A stretch of 64,000 nt of DNA from Amycolatopsis regifaucium (GTDB lineage Bacteria; Actinomycetota; Actinomycetes; Mycobacteriales; Pseudonocardiaceae): the NCBI RefSeq assembly GCF_001613935.1, contig NZ_LQCI01000051.1:1-64000 (forward strand), written 5' to 3'. A model generated the notes under the pieces. It searched no databases and was not told where the DNA came from. It was given only the letters and a program-made list of their open reading frames with translations. Within the stretch, counting starts at the first letter, position 1. Every line of letters starts with the position of its first letter. Below, piece after piece: positions 26,190-35,894 of this stretch. Made by a program: the position numbers and the translations under genes.

Positions 26190-28328
26190 TCACGGGTTCG
26201 CGCTATCCGGAGTACCCTCCGGACGCAGGTCCTTCCCAGAAAGCGCAATTACCTTCAAGCCATACACAGATGCCCGATCGATAGCAGCACGCTCAATCTC
26301 CGCCGGAATGCCATCGACCGATGCAAGGATATGTGCGTCGACACCAAGGCGTGCACTGGTGTCGAAGTCTCGGTCCAGTTGCGTCGACGTAAAGTCTTTA
26401 GCCTTAGATTTTACTTCCCCGGCAATGAATTGCTGGTCATGAATTCCAACTACGTCGATCTCGCGAGTAACGTCACCGAAGGTGGCAAGCACACCGCCAA
26501 GGAGATTGGTGTTTGCATCACGCTTGGTTAGCTCAGCAATGACAAGAAGGTGCGGCACGACGCCTTGATCACTGGCGCGATCGATCAGAGTGTTGAGCCG
26601 ATAGTAGAGAGTAACGCTGTCAACGGACGTCGTGTAGCGGGAGGCCGCCCTGCACCCGGGACACCGAGCGACTGTCTCCACAGCAGCAAGTGGAACGAAG
26701 CTTCGAATCCCACACCGGTCGCAGTCGACTTCGAAGCCACGTTCGGCCCATCCGATCGAGCACAGTTTCTCCAACGCGCCCACAGGATCTGACATCTGGT
26801 GACCGACACGCGCTATGAACGCACTCGCACTGTCGTAGCGGCGTTCGCCGCGGCCTCCCCATCGAGCGCCGAACTCGTCGATCTCTTCGCCGGAGAGCCC
26901 GCTCGCGCGCATCCGTTCCATCTCACGACGGTAGGCCGTCGCACGAGGAGTCGTTAGATGCCTAATCGCTTCATAGACGCTCGGTTGCAAGAGGACAGCT
27001 GGGCCAGCGTCCTCCATGAGCGCGGCCGCTAGACGTCCCTTTTCCGACATGCTCCAAGTTGACACCCGATCGCCCACGAGTGCGGCTGTGGCCTCACTCT
27101 GAGACGGGATCGACAGGTCCACCTGATAGACGTTTGTGTTGTGCGTAGCAATCTGGACCGAACGCCCACGCCAAACGGCGGCGTTCGCAATCCTGGCTGC
27201 AAGGACGTCGCGTGCGGGCAAGGCATCAAGCAGGGTACTGCTTAACCGAAGCAAGAGCTTGCCGCCGCCCGAAAATTCAACTGGTGATGGGAATCGCAAC
27301 TGGGCGCGCCCATCCGTCAAGAAGGTTTCCGTCTGTCGGACTTCCCCATAACGCCTCGAGAAGATAAAGAAGTGGCGAACGTCCAGGTTTACTCGATACG
27401 TGAACGGCGGTACGCGAAGATCTGCCGGGACCCTGAATCCCGTGCGAACCTCTTCATCTGTCAGCTTCAGTCCGAACACCTTCGTAGCGAGCTGGTGGAG
27501 CGCCACTTCCGGCACACTGCGGCTGATAACGACAACATCTGGTGCAAACTCGTCCGGCCGCGCCAGCTGACTGGCCCACTCGCGCGAGAACCCGGTCCAG
27601 CTCTCGACTTCGTCCGCTGGGATGATCACCATCGGGCACTGGCCGAAACTCGGACGTAGCGCCCTCAGGTTCCAAAATAGCAGGCAATCCTGAAAGTCTT
27701 CGTCACCCGCCACCCACAGGATCGCCGGGCTTGGCCACGAGTCCTCCGCGTAGTTCTCCCGAAACTGGTCAACCGTGCGGTCCAGGAAAGTCTGTCCTGC
27801 TAGCGCGGCTCGGGCTACCTGATCAGCAGTCGTTGGGCGACGGAACGACAAGACGTCCTTATGTTCTTCTGCATGATCCGCAGTGAAGTCACCCGCTAGG
27901 ACGACCTGCCACAAGGACCCGTCGACACACGCCACGACTGGAGTCTGCTGCGACGAATGGTCGCGATAGGATGACAGCGCTATGGGATGAACGGTGAATC
28001 GAGTGGGTCCCGAGCGGTCGATGTCGTCGATCTCGGCAACTGGCAGCCCGCAAGATTCGGAGAGCTTCTGCACGAGATTGGCGGGCACGTCGACGTTCAC
28101 CAACCCCTCGACACCTGCGGTCTCGATGACCTTCCGCCACCACTTCTCCACCTCACCGTCGGGACGAACCGGAATAATGGGTTCAGCCATTCCACCCCAA
28201 CGGGTAGAAGCCTCTTGCACGGCGCGACGAAATCCCGCCTTGCTCCCGTCGTAGATGAGGTAGGCGGCGCGGGCAGGGAGAAGCTCGGCCTTGACCACGG
28301 CCGGCCCTGTTCGTCTTTCAGTAGTCAT
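26190..28328 (-). CDS. PD-(D/E)XK nuclease-type protein with zinc ribbon
   Basis: 712 residues, ATG at 28328. The C-terminal part has a zinc ribbon (CDRCGIRSFVPLAAVETVAR, then CPGC) at about residues 555-580, then a restriction-endonuclease core at about 635-700: GGVLATFGDVTREIDVVGIH followed by FIAGEVKSKAKDF, which places D and ExK correctly. The first 550 residues are unknown (an aspartate-rich region with EHKDVLSFRRPTTADQVARA). It probably cuts nucleic acid in response to infection. It is divergent from the Schlafen-like gene at 28608 and sits next to SIR2 and recombinase remnants, in keeping with a defence island. Confidence 0.7.
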   Translation of the reverse strand: MTTERRTGPAVVKAELLPARAAYLIYDGSKAGFRRAVQEASTRWGGMAEPIIPVRPDGEVEKWWRKVIETAGVEGLVNVDVPANLVQKLSESCGLPVAEIDDIDRSGPTRFTVHPIALSSYRDHSSQQTPVVACVDGSLWQVVLAGDFTADHAEEHKDVLSFRRPTTADQVARAALAGQTFLDRTVDQFRENYAEDSWPSPAILWVAGDEDFQDCLLFWNLRALRPSFGQCPMVIIPADEVESWTGFSREWASQLARPDEFAPDVVVISRSVPEVALHQLATKVFGLKLTDEEVRTGFRVPADLRVPPFTYRVNLDVRHFFIFSRRYGEVRQTETFLTDGRAQLRFPSPVEFSGGGKLLLRLSSTLLDALPARDVLAARIANAAVWRGRSVQIATHNTNVYQVDLSIPSQSEATAALVGDRVSTWSMSEKGRLAAALMEDAGPAVLLQPSVYEAIRHLTTPRATAYRREMERMRASGLSGEEIDEFGARWGGRGERRYDSASAFIARVGHQMSDPVGALEKLCSIGWAERGFEVDCDRCGIRSFVPLAAVETVARCPGCRAASRYTTSVDSVTLYYRLNTLIDRASDQGVVPHLLVIAELTKRDANTNLLGGVLATFGDVTREIDVVGIHDQQFIAGEVKSKAKDFTSTQLDRDFDTSARLGVDAHILASVDGIPAEIERAAIDRASVYGLKVIALSGKDLRPEGTPDSANP

Positions 28329-28607
28329 AGTCGAGGATCACATCACACAACACCGACACGATCGTGATCAACCGGGACAAAGGTAATATCTAACGAAGCC
28401 TGGAGACTGTAAGGACTTCAGCAGGCATCCCTTCATATTGTAAGTACGCAACGGACCGCGTGCTCGATCGAGCTCTTCTCAAGGGGGCAGACGGTCCTCA
28501 ACATCTACTATTGCGGCCCGGTAACACTTGCCCATCAACTGAAGCGCCCAGACGGCTACCAACGAATTAGCACCACAAGCCGTCGAACGATCAACGCTGG
28601 AGAGTTC

Positions 28608-29827
28608 GTGAACATCTTCCTGTCTTCGGACAACCCACGATGGACCGCCCATAGCGAGGCTGACCTGCAAAGCGCCATCGATAGTGGCATCCTGGAAGAA
28701 ACCCACTGGATGGACCTCAAACGAGAGATCAACTCAGGAAAGTCTGCGAACCGCGAGCTTGCTCGCGATCTGGCCTCCTTCGCTCTCGACGGTGGCACTC
28801 TGCTCGTTGGGATCGAGGAGACAGCATCCGGACTGACTCTTGTGCCGCAGGAGCTTGATGGCTTGGCAGGTCGATCGAATCGGTTGCTCGCAGCTTGCCG
28901 GATCCGCCCTTGAATGTCGTATGCAGGACAATCCCGAGCGCGGCGGAGACGTCCAAGGGATACCTGGTCGTTACGGTCCCTCCCAGCGGGCAGGCGCCGC
29001 ACATGGTCGATCATCGTTACATCGGTCGTGGGCACAAGCAAAAGCAGTACCTGTCGGACGCCGAGGTCTTGCGGCTTCACCAACGACGCCGTTCAGTCGA
29101 AGTCGACCTTCTCGGGCTCCTCGACAAAGAAGTGGCACGCGATCCTGTGCCGAACGACCAGTCACATCTCTTCCTCCTAGCCGAGCCGCTCCCCGGTCGT
29201 GAAGGCATGCTGATGGACCTCGTCGGCAAGGAAGGTTGGCAAGAACGCCTCGTCAAGCTGCAGCATGAAGCAGTTCAGAAAACACAGTTCACCCCAAGGT
29301 TCTCGCCGGATCTCACCGAAGCGTCGAGACAGCATCGTCGCCCATCCGGGGCGGCCCTGAGCAGCTACCGGCTGCGCGGCGATCGCCAGCTTTCGTCCGA
29401 GTCCTCAAGCGAAAGTGTTATCGACCTTGAGTTTTCCGAAGATGGCGGCATGCGACTCTACTGCAGTCGCCTGTCGGACACGCTCAAAGATCAACGAGTC
29501 CTTTTCGACGCTGGCGCATTGACGTTGACCTGCCAGTTCATCGCCCTCCTCGCCGCCGTCACGGCGGAAGCCGGCTATCTCGGGATGTGGGGATTAGGGT
29601 TACGAGCGAACAACCTCGCGGGCTTACGCTCCTACGAGGACCTAAAAGGCATGTGGGGAGACGGCCCAGCCTACAGCGAGGACAACTATGACCGCACGGC
29701 CATGGCGAACTACGCCGATCTCAGCGAGTCACCTGGACGAGTAGCCGATGCACTGCTCGGTCGGTTTTTGCGTGCACTCGGAACCAACGAGACACATCAG
29801 AAGACGCTGGAAAAGTTCGGCAAGTAG
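28608..29827 (+). pseudogene. Schlafen/AlbA_2-type ATP-binding protein, frameshifted
   Basis: From GTG at 28608 (GGAG upstream) the first piece reads GILEETHWMDLKREINSGKS, DLASFALDGGTLLVGIEETA, the AlbA_2 (Schlafen, old name divergent AAA-4) domain. The frame is lost after LDGLAGR; the proper continuation IESVARSLPDPPLNVVCRTI, then AETSKGYLVVTVPPSGQAPH and YIGRGHKQKQYLSDAEVLRL, is in another frame. One base missing near 28,871-28,876 explains it. The remaining 250 residues are unknown. AlbA_2 proteins are common in defence and regulatory loci. Confidence 0.75.
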
Positions 29828-30061
29828 CCACTGCTCCCTGGACACCTCGTGCACGCAGATGCGTCTCGAGGGCCCCAAGTCGGTGCCCGGCGCTGTCCGG
29901 CGTGCCAGCGGCATTGCTTCTCCAGCCCGATGACCAACAAGTATGCCGCTGCGCGGCGGTGGTCGGCTTACTCGACCAGACATTCGAATGGTGCGACCAG
30001 TCGAGTGAGGTTCCGGCGAAATCACTGGTGGCCACTGGCGTCGCTGACGACACTCTTGACC

Positions 30062-32167
30062 GTGGTCCACACAGCGGGAAGTCACATCACCATCGAGAGG
30101 GTGCCACACGCAGACCCCTCGACAATCGAGGCTGCCATCAAGCTTGGCGACAGCGCGCGGGCAACATTGGGACTGCTACCGCGTGCGGTGTACCACGACG
30201 CGGCCAGCAAAGGCTGCTTGCTGGTCGCACGGCACACCGATAGCGACGAAGTCATCGGCTACGCCCTCTTTCGGCTGCCGCGCGACGAGGTGGTACTCAC
30301 TCACCTCTGCGTCGAGAACGAGCACCGCCACAGCGGCGTTGCACGCGCATTGGTCGATGAGGTTAGCAGGCGGCACGAGCGCAGACAGGGGATCCGGGCG
30401 AAGTGCCGCGACGATTATCCCGGGATCACTGCGACCTGGTCCAAACTTGGGTTCGAGCCACGGGCCAAAACGAAAGGCCGCGGCAAAGATGCCGCGGCGA
30501 TGACGGTCTGGTGGCGCGACCACGGGCACCCAGACCTGTTCACTCTGCCGATGGACGAGCCTGCGGTGGTCCGCGTGGCCATCGACACCAACATCCTCCT
30601 CGACCTGCAGGTCCGATCGGAAAAAGTGAACGCCGAACGGTCCCAAGTGCTCGAGGTGGACGACCTCGTCGACCGGATCGAGATCATAGTGCCCCCGGGG
30701 CTGGAGCACGACCTCGACGACAAAGACGACGACCAGCGGAAACGGCTGCTCGAGGCCGCCGCCCAGTACGTCCGACCGCGTGGCAGCAGGGACCGCGCCG
30801 CCCGATTCTTCGAGATCGTCGAGGCGGTCGTCGCGGAGCACCTTCCCGGATACCGTCGGACTCACCAAGACCTTGCCGATCTATGGCAACTGGCCGAAAC
30901 CGCAGCAGCGGGTATCAAGGTCTTCCTGACGTGGGACGAGCAGCTGAAGAACGCGGTGGCGCCGCTGCTGCGGAGTCTTCCCGACGTGCCCGAGTTGTCC
31001 CAGCTTCGTGTTCTCGATCCCGACCACCTGCTGATTCACCTCGATGAGCTGGCTCATGCGGCGGCGTACCGGCCGGACACGCTCAAGGGCAGTGCCTTCG
31101 AGACCGGACTGGCTGGCTCGTCGTCCGAGCCCACGCTCATGCGTTTCCTCGATCACCGCGGTGGTGAAACACGCGCGAAGCTCAAAGCAACGCTTCGTGA
31201 ACTCGCCAGGTGCCGGCGGGAGCAACTGATCGTGACCGCGCCCGACGGCGAACCAGTGGCGTGCTACGCACTGATGGCTGTCGGCTCTGTGCTCCAAGTG
31301 CCGCTGCTTCGGCTGGCCGACCACCCCATCGCCCCCACGCTCGGCCGGCAACTGCTGTGGCACCTGCGTGAGCAGGCCAGAACTCGTGGCTGTTCCGTGG
31401 TGGACCTGGCCGACCCATACCTCCCGGTCCATCTCCAGAGCATCGCGCGTCACGAGCATTATCAGCATGTCGAGGATCATTGGTACGCCGTCGTCGTGGA
31501 CAGGATCGATACCGCCGCCGAGGTCAGTGCGGCTGCGACCCATGCGTATCAGCACGTGGGTCTTGGTAACGCACCCCTCATTCCCGTCGGCGCCGACGCG
31601 GCCCTCGCGCACCACTACGAACGAGTCTGGTGGCCGGCCAAGATCACCGACAGTGCCCTCCCCCACTTCGCCGTGGCCATCAAACCCACCTGGAGCGCCG
31701 AGCTGATCGGCATGCCAGCGCCGCTGCACCGGAGGACTGAACTCGCGTTCGGCCGCGAACAGGTGTACTTCCGCAGCGGACGCAACAGCACACTAAGCGC
31801 ACCTGGTCGGATCCTCTGGTACATGAGCAGCGGTCACCGAACCGGACCCGCGTCCTTCATCGGGACATCAGTGCTCGACGGGATCACCACAGGCACCCCC
31901 GAAGAGCTCTTCGCCGCCTACGGCCACTACGGCGTGTTCACACTCGCAAACATCGAAGACGCAGCCCGTGATGGCATCGCACAAGCCTTGCAACTGTCGG
32001 ACACAGAACTGTTCCCGAACCCGGTCCTCCGAAAAAGCTACGACCAGCTACAACGCAAATACGGAGGCCCCAGAGCGGTGCAAGCACCCGTGAAAGTCTC
32101 AGCTGAGCTGTTCACCGCCATCTACCGACTCGGGCAACGCACGGCTTTGGACGTGCACGTGTCCTGA
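30062..32167 (+). CDS. Multidomain GNAT - PIN - PUA-like protein
   Basis: About 700 residues; the open frame begins at 29849 but the first 70 codons look non-coding, and a GTG at 30062 is the likeliest start. Domains: GNAT (about 1-140 of the mature frame; TDSDEVIGYALFRLPRDEVV, VENEHRHSGVARALVDEVSR); PIN nuclease (about 170-330; VAIDTNILLDLQVRSEK, then IIVPPGLEHDL and KVFLTWDEQL give the acidic site); a second GNAT-like half (REQLIVTAPDGEPVACYALM); and a C-terminal ASCH/EVE-like fold (FGREQVYFRSGRN, GRILWYMSSGHRTGPASFIG). GNAT-ASCH partners occur in translation-linked toxins; the PIN part would cut RNA. The next gene encodes an ASCH protein. Confidence 0.7.
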   Translation: MVHTAGSHITIERVPHADPSTIEAAIKLGDSARATLGLLPRAVYHDAASKGCLLVARHTDSDEVIGYALFRLPRDEVVLTHLCVENEHRHSGVARALVDEVSRRHERRQGIRAKCRDDYPGITATWSKLGFEPRAKTKGRGKDAAAMTVWWRDHGHPDLFTLPMDEPAVVRVAIDTNILLDLQVRSEKVNAERSQVLEVDDLVDRIEIIVPPGLEHDLDDKDDDQRKRLLEAAAQYVRPRGSRDRAARFFEIVEAVVAEHLPGYRRTHQDLADLWQLAETAAAGIKVFLTWDEQLKNAVAPLLRSLPDVPELSQLRVLDPDHLLIHLDELAHAAAYRPDTLKGSAFETGLAGSSSEPTLMRFLDHRGGETRAKLKATLRELARCRREQLIVTAPDGEPVACYALMAVGSVLQVPLLRLADHPIAPTLGRQLLWHLREQARTRGCSVVDLADPYLPVHLQSIARHEHYQHVEDHWYAVVVDRIDTAAEVSAAATHAYQHVGLGNAPLIPVGADAALAHHYERVWWPAKITDSALPHFAVAIKPTWSAELIGMPAPLHRRTELAFGREQVYFRSGRNSTLSAPGRILWYMSSGHRTGPASFIGTSVLDGITTGTPEELFAAYGHYGVFTLANIEDAARDGIAQALQLSDTELFPNPVLRKSYDQLQRKYGGPRAVQAPVKVSAELFTAIYRLGQRTALDVHVS

Positions 32168-32249
32168 ATCGCACCAGCACACCGGACACGGCGGGCCTCG
32201 AACTGCCCCAGCACGTTTTCGTCGGTGTTCCAGGCTAGGGTCCAGCCTC

Positions 32250-32744
32250 GTGAAGGCACGCACGACTCCCCCGGCAACGGCTGCCACGACGGCGCGACCA
32301 CTGCTGCTGTCGTTACGTCCCCGCTTCGCCGAGGCGATCCTCGACGGCGTCAAGACCATCGAGCTGCGCCGTACCCGCGTGTCCGCCCCTCCTGGCACCA
32401 AACTGGTGCTCTACGCCAGCGCACCGACGATGGCCGTAGTCGGCGTCGCCACCCTGATCGACGTCCAAACGTCTACCCCAGGTCAGATATGGCGCCGCCA
32501 CCGTCGACACGTCTGCATCAGCAAGACCGAGTACGACGAATACTTCGCCGGCACCGATCTCGCGACCGCAATCTCGATCAGCGCTCCCGAACGACTCGCT
32601 GCACCACACACGCTCGCCGCACTGCGCGCCGCCACCGGGTTCAGACCACCCCAGAGCTACCGTTACCTGAGCGAACTCGATCCTGACGTACTTCACGAAG
32701 CCGCAGCTGACAGCCAGGACCCACGCAATGCCTGCAAGCTGTAG
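32250..32744 (+). CDS. ASCH-domain protein
   Basis: 164 residues from GTG at 32250. The ASCH core is LLLSLRPRFAEAILDGVKTI, ELRRTRVSAPPGTKLVLYAS and MAVVGVATLIDVQT, a PUA-like RNA-binding fold. It follows the GNAT-PIN-PUA-like gene by 82 bases in the same direction and is probably its partner. The C-terminal part (FRPPQSYRYLSELDPDVLHE) is typical of actinomycete ASCH proteins. Confidence 0.75.
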   Translation: MKARTTPPATAATTARPLLLSLRPRFAEAILDGVKTIELRRTRVSAPPGTKLVLYASAPTMAVVGVATLIDVQTSTPGQIWRRHRRHVCISKTEYDEYFAGTDLATAISISAPERLAAPHTLAALRAATGFRPPQSYRYLSELDPDVLHEAAADSQDPRNACKL

Positions 32745-32764
32745 GGAAACCGAGAGCTCTTCAG

Positions 32765-33535
32765 CTATTCGTTACTGGGTCGACCACAGGCTCGATCGTC
32801 GTCGTGGTTAACCAAGTGCTCAGCCTCCCATTTCGCCCGTACCGTACGCATCAGCAGGCGTGAGCGCTCGGCTCCCAGACCAAACTGTCGCATCAGGCCT
32901 TCCGCCGAGACCGGACGTTGGTGCTCCTCGCGATGAAGGCGGTCCACCTCGATAGCTCTCCCGATGAGGTCGTCGTCGAGCTTTGACAAGCTCGACCGCT
33001 TCGTAGGCGACGGGGACGTATCGATCTCCTGAGGCCATGTGTCCGAGGAACCTTCAGGCACCGCCGGGGCACGGCGGTTCGGCGACGGCGCCGGTTGCTC
33101 TGCAGGCGGCGCCGCGGAGGCGAGCTCACGAAGTAGCGCTGGGCCGACGTCTGCCCAGCCAATCAGCAGGAGCGGGCCAACTGCATCGAACAGCGCCCGA
33201 CCGATCTCCCCAGCGATGAGCGGTTCGGCCACGTTCAGGGCCAGCGTGACGACGCTCGAGACCAACAATAGTCGACGCGCTGGCCGGATCACCTCGGCAG
33301 AGGCGCCACGCAACGACAGCTGCCGGATCGCGATCAGCAGCGCCAGCACCGACAGGTCCACGGCAGGCGCGACCAGCGGAGCAACCCATCCCGGCACACC
33401 GAGCTGAAGACCGAAAGCCAGGACATTGCCGAACCCGAACATGAACGTCAGCCCCACGATGACACCGACAATGACCGTGACCAGCTGAAGCACCGAGTCA
33501 CGCTCGACCGGAAAACCAATAGCTTTGGCAGACAC
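32765..33535 (-). CDS. DUF2637 (SpdB-like) membrane protein
   Basis: 256 residues. GTG at 33535 has AGGAG six bases upstream and is preferred over the longer frame. Four membrane helices in the first 140 residues (VTVIVGVIVGLTFMFGFGNV, PAVDLSVLALLIAIRQLS, LLLVSSVVTLALNVAEPL, DAVGPLLLIGWADVGPALL) match DUF2637, the SpdB family of actinomycete integrative elements and plasmids, involved in spreading the element between hyphal compartments. The C-terminal half is basic with a helix-turn-helix-like end (EGLMRQFGLGAERSRLLMRT). It lies next to the tRNA-Val att site and integrase. Confidence 0.75.
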   Translation of the reverse strand: MSAKAIGFPVERDSVLQLVTVIVGVIVGLTFMFGFGNVLAFGLQLGVPGWVAPLVAPAVDLSVLALLIAIRQLSLRGASAEVIRPARRLLLVSSVVTLALNVAEPLIAGEIGRALFDAVGPLLLIGWADVGPALLRELASAAPPAEQPAPSPNRRAPAVPEGSSDTWPQEIDTSPSPTKRSSLSKLDDDLIGRAIEVDRLHREEHQRPVSAEGLMRQFGLGAERSRLLMRTVRAKWEAEHLVNHDDDRACGRPSNE

Positions 33536-33690
33536 GAAGCAACTCCTCGTAACCAGCAATCCAAGATCAACTGGCGATATTCAGGCGACCGGAACGCGCC
33601 GCAACGCGTTCGAAGCCACTCCAACGAGGAGGAACGAGAGACCGCGGACCTGCGGGAACAGAGGAAACGCCTGGTCAGGAGCTAGATCGA

Positions 33691-33741
33691 TCTTCCCTGA
33701 CACGGAAGAGGTCACTGGTTCAATCCCAGTATCGCGCACCA
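33691..33741 (+). other. Attachment-site fragment: 3' part of tRNA-Val (GAC)
   Basis: Bases 33692-33741 form the anticodon arm (CTTCC / CTGACAC / GGAAG, anticodon GAC), variable loop, T-arm (ACTGGTTCAATCCCAGT) and 3' acceptor strand ending CGCGCACCA of a valine tRNA. The 5' half (acceptor 5' strand and D-arm) is absent: the preceding bases do not pair with CGCGC. This is the usual att duplicate left by an element that integrates in a tRNA gene. The broken integrase gene begins 15 bases away. Confidence 0.8.
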
Positions 33742-33755
33742 TCTGTTTTCGCAGG

Positions 33756-34679
33756 TCAGAAGCCCTGCTCCTCCTCGGAGGGGCGGGGCTTCTGACGTTC
33801 AATGGCGAGGTTCGGAGCGGTCTCCAACTGCCCGTCACGGAACGTGGCGTGCAGGTGCGGGAACCACTCCCCAGCGTCGTCCGCTCCCCCGGGGTGAGCG
33901 CGATCAGCGAGCCGATCCAGCGGGCCTCCATCGCTTGCAGAATCTGGCGGCGCATCAACGGAGTCACATGGTCGTAGACCCTCGCGATGCCCTTCATTCT
34001 CGGACCCAATCGTGCTCTGCGTGCGCCCCCTCGGGGATACCGTCCTCGGCGAGCCAGGTTGTGACTGTGCCGCCCCTCGTGGAAGGTGAAGGGCGGCAGG
34101 ATCGGCTGCCGCAGACCGCGTGTGTTCAGCGTCACTGCCGTCCCAGACCGGGCGCCAGTAGGGGTTGCGGAAGTTCGACCGCCGCAACGGCGCACCTTCC
34201 GAACTGCAGAGAACGAACGGGAAGCTGCGGCTGTCCATCAGCTCCACGTAGAAGACCGCGATGCTCGGCGGCAACTCCACGGTCCGCGTCCCCGCCGGCG
34301 TCTTGGTCCGGCCCTTCTTCGTTCGGCCGCCCTGTCGTCTCGGCGTTACCGGACGAGTCGGCCTCGGCCCGAGATCAGCCAACCGTGAGGTGTCGATCCT
34401 ACGGCCACCTTTGAACAGCCGTCCGCCGATCTCTTTCAGCGGCTCACGGATCTGGATCGCCCGCGCTTCGCTGTCGTACTCGTGCCGCTGCTGCCCGACC
34501 TGCTCACCCCAACGGGAACCGGTGTAGAAGTCGAGCAGCCCGAGCACGAATCCGGCGAGTTCGAGTCCGCTATCATAGAGCCGCATCGAGGCTCGCAGTG
34601 CCTGCGCCGGTGTCGCGACAAGCTTCTCGACCTCGAACTCGCCCGAAGCTGTTCCGGGGTTCGCTCGTCGTCGCACCAT
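33756..34679 (-). pseudogene. Tyrosine recombinase (integrase) pseudogene at the tRNA-Val site
   Basis: Recognisable pieces in different frames: LRASMRLYDSGLELAGFVLG and FYTGSRWGEQVGQQ (core box with Arg), PPSIAVFYVELMDS, then FTFHEGRHSHN (H-x-x-R box), ARLGPRMKGIARVYDHVTPL (terminal box with the Tyr) and a C-terminal tail ending at 33756. At least three frame changes and no start. AICE-type integrases carry exactly this order next to their att site. Confidence 0.75.
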
Positions 34680-34695
34680 CGCGCACTGGCGCATG

Positions 34696-35340
34696 TCATG
34701 TCGCGGTGTAGTCGACTTTGTCGAGGTACTCGTGATCCTCGTTGCCGAGAATGTGCAGGAGTTGCTCGAGGGCGTACGTGTAGTTCGCCCAGGCTCTCCC
34801 GTTGGCGACCGGGCTGTCGATCTCGATCCGTCTGAACAGTTTCGCTTACCTTGACTCTTCGCGAGTTCGAGCATCACTGCCGTTATCGTCCGCTTCGTTC
34901 GCGTCCAGGAGTCCGGACTGTGCCGACTCAGGTAAACCACGTGCCATTTGTCGGGGTCGGGCGTCCAGCGGAGCCAGAAGATTGTTCCACCTGTGTCGTC
35001 GGAGGCGAACGGTACGAATCCGCCGGATCTGGAAATGGTGGATACGTGTTGTATTCGTATTACCAGACTGTCTTCACATTGGCCACGGCCTGGTCGAAGT
35101 CAGCCTGAAAGAATCCTAGATGGGCGTTACTCTGCATCGGATTAATGAGCCTGATTACCTGACGAAACATTCCCGACGGGAATCTGGCCATGAATTCTTT
35201 GCAGTCAGCCGGGAGAGGAGTTTTTAGGCGGCGCTCGGACATTCAGTCCACTTCGGAAGCCACGGAGCCGGCCCATCAAGCGTGGTGGCGATACTATCCA
35301 CAAGGCGATGGTCAGTGACAGGCAAGGCGAGCTCCTTCAC
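34696..35340 (-). pseudogene. SUKH (SMI1/KNR4) family gene with several frameshifts
   Basis: Four pieces read in order on the minus strand: VKELALPVTDHRLVDSIATT, then RRLKTPLPADCKEFMARFPS and SNAHLGFFQADFDQAVANVK, then FPDPGGFVPFASDDTGGTIF with WLRWTPDPDKWHVVYLSRHS, then KLFRRIEIDSPVANGRAWAN and ALEQLLHILGNEDHEYLDKV to the stop at 34696. Each step needs a frame change (near 35,225-35,240, 35,055-35,065 and 34,840-34,860). SUKH proteins are immunity proteins of polymorphic toxin systems or regulators. Confidence 0.7.
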
Positions 35341-35594
35341 GGTCGTTCGCCCTGGCGCGCTGCTCGCGCGATCGACCGAGAAGAATTTACGAAAAGAGGC
35401 ACGATGCGCATCGAGTCCCGGTTCTGTCCTCAGTTTCCCAACATACAATGAACGCGGTAGAGCAATAGACGCGAATGTCACCGGCGCAGATCATTGAACC
35501 TGGGATCCTGGGACCGGTCCCTGTGACCTTGCGGCAGACTTACCAGGCGAACATCGCCGACGGCGGCCCAGTCGCCAACCACAGGAGGAACACG

Positions 35595-35894
35595 ATGTCC
35601 AATGTGAAACACCGGATCGCGAGCATCCTGACCATCATCGGTCTTTGCGCCGGGGCCGTGATGGCGACAAGCACCCCTGCCAGCGCCATTTCCGACTGCC
35701 ACGGCTGGACGACAACCTCCGGTGCACGGGCTATCTGCGGAAGCACAGCGGGGGCTACCGACGAAATGCGCGTCGTCGCCTACTGCCCCGGCGGTTCGGT
35801 CAGGTACGGAAACTGGGTCAGCGCCTATTACTACTCCGACGCGTACTGCCCAGGTGGGGTACGGGCACGCACTTATGGTATTCAGGTTGCCTAG
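35595..35894 (+). CDS. Small secreted Cys-containing protein
   Basis: 99 residues from ATG at 35595, with AGGAGG eight bases upstream. Sec signal: MSNVKHRIASILTIIGLCAG with cleavage after ASA (about residue 34). The mature part has four Cys (DCHGW, AICGS, AYCPGGS, AYCPGGV), with the AYCPGGS/AYCPGGV repeat suggesting two short disulfide-bonded units. Function unknown. Confidence 0.65.
   Translation: MSNVKHRIASILTIIGLCAGAVMATSTPASAISDCHGWTTTSGARAICGSTAGATDEMRVVAYCPGGSVRYGNWVSAYYYSDAYCPGGVRARTYGIQVA

Noticed and set aside
33661..33741. A complete tRNA gene
   Set aside because: The 5' acceptor strand and D-arm are missing, so it is a fragment, not a working tRNA.
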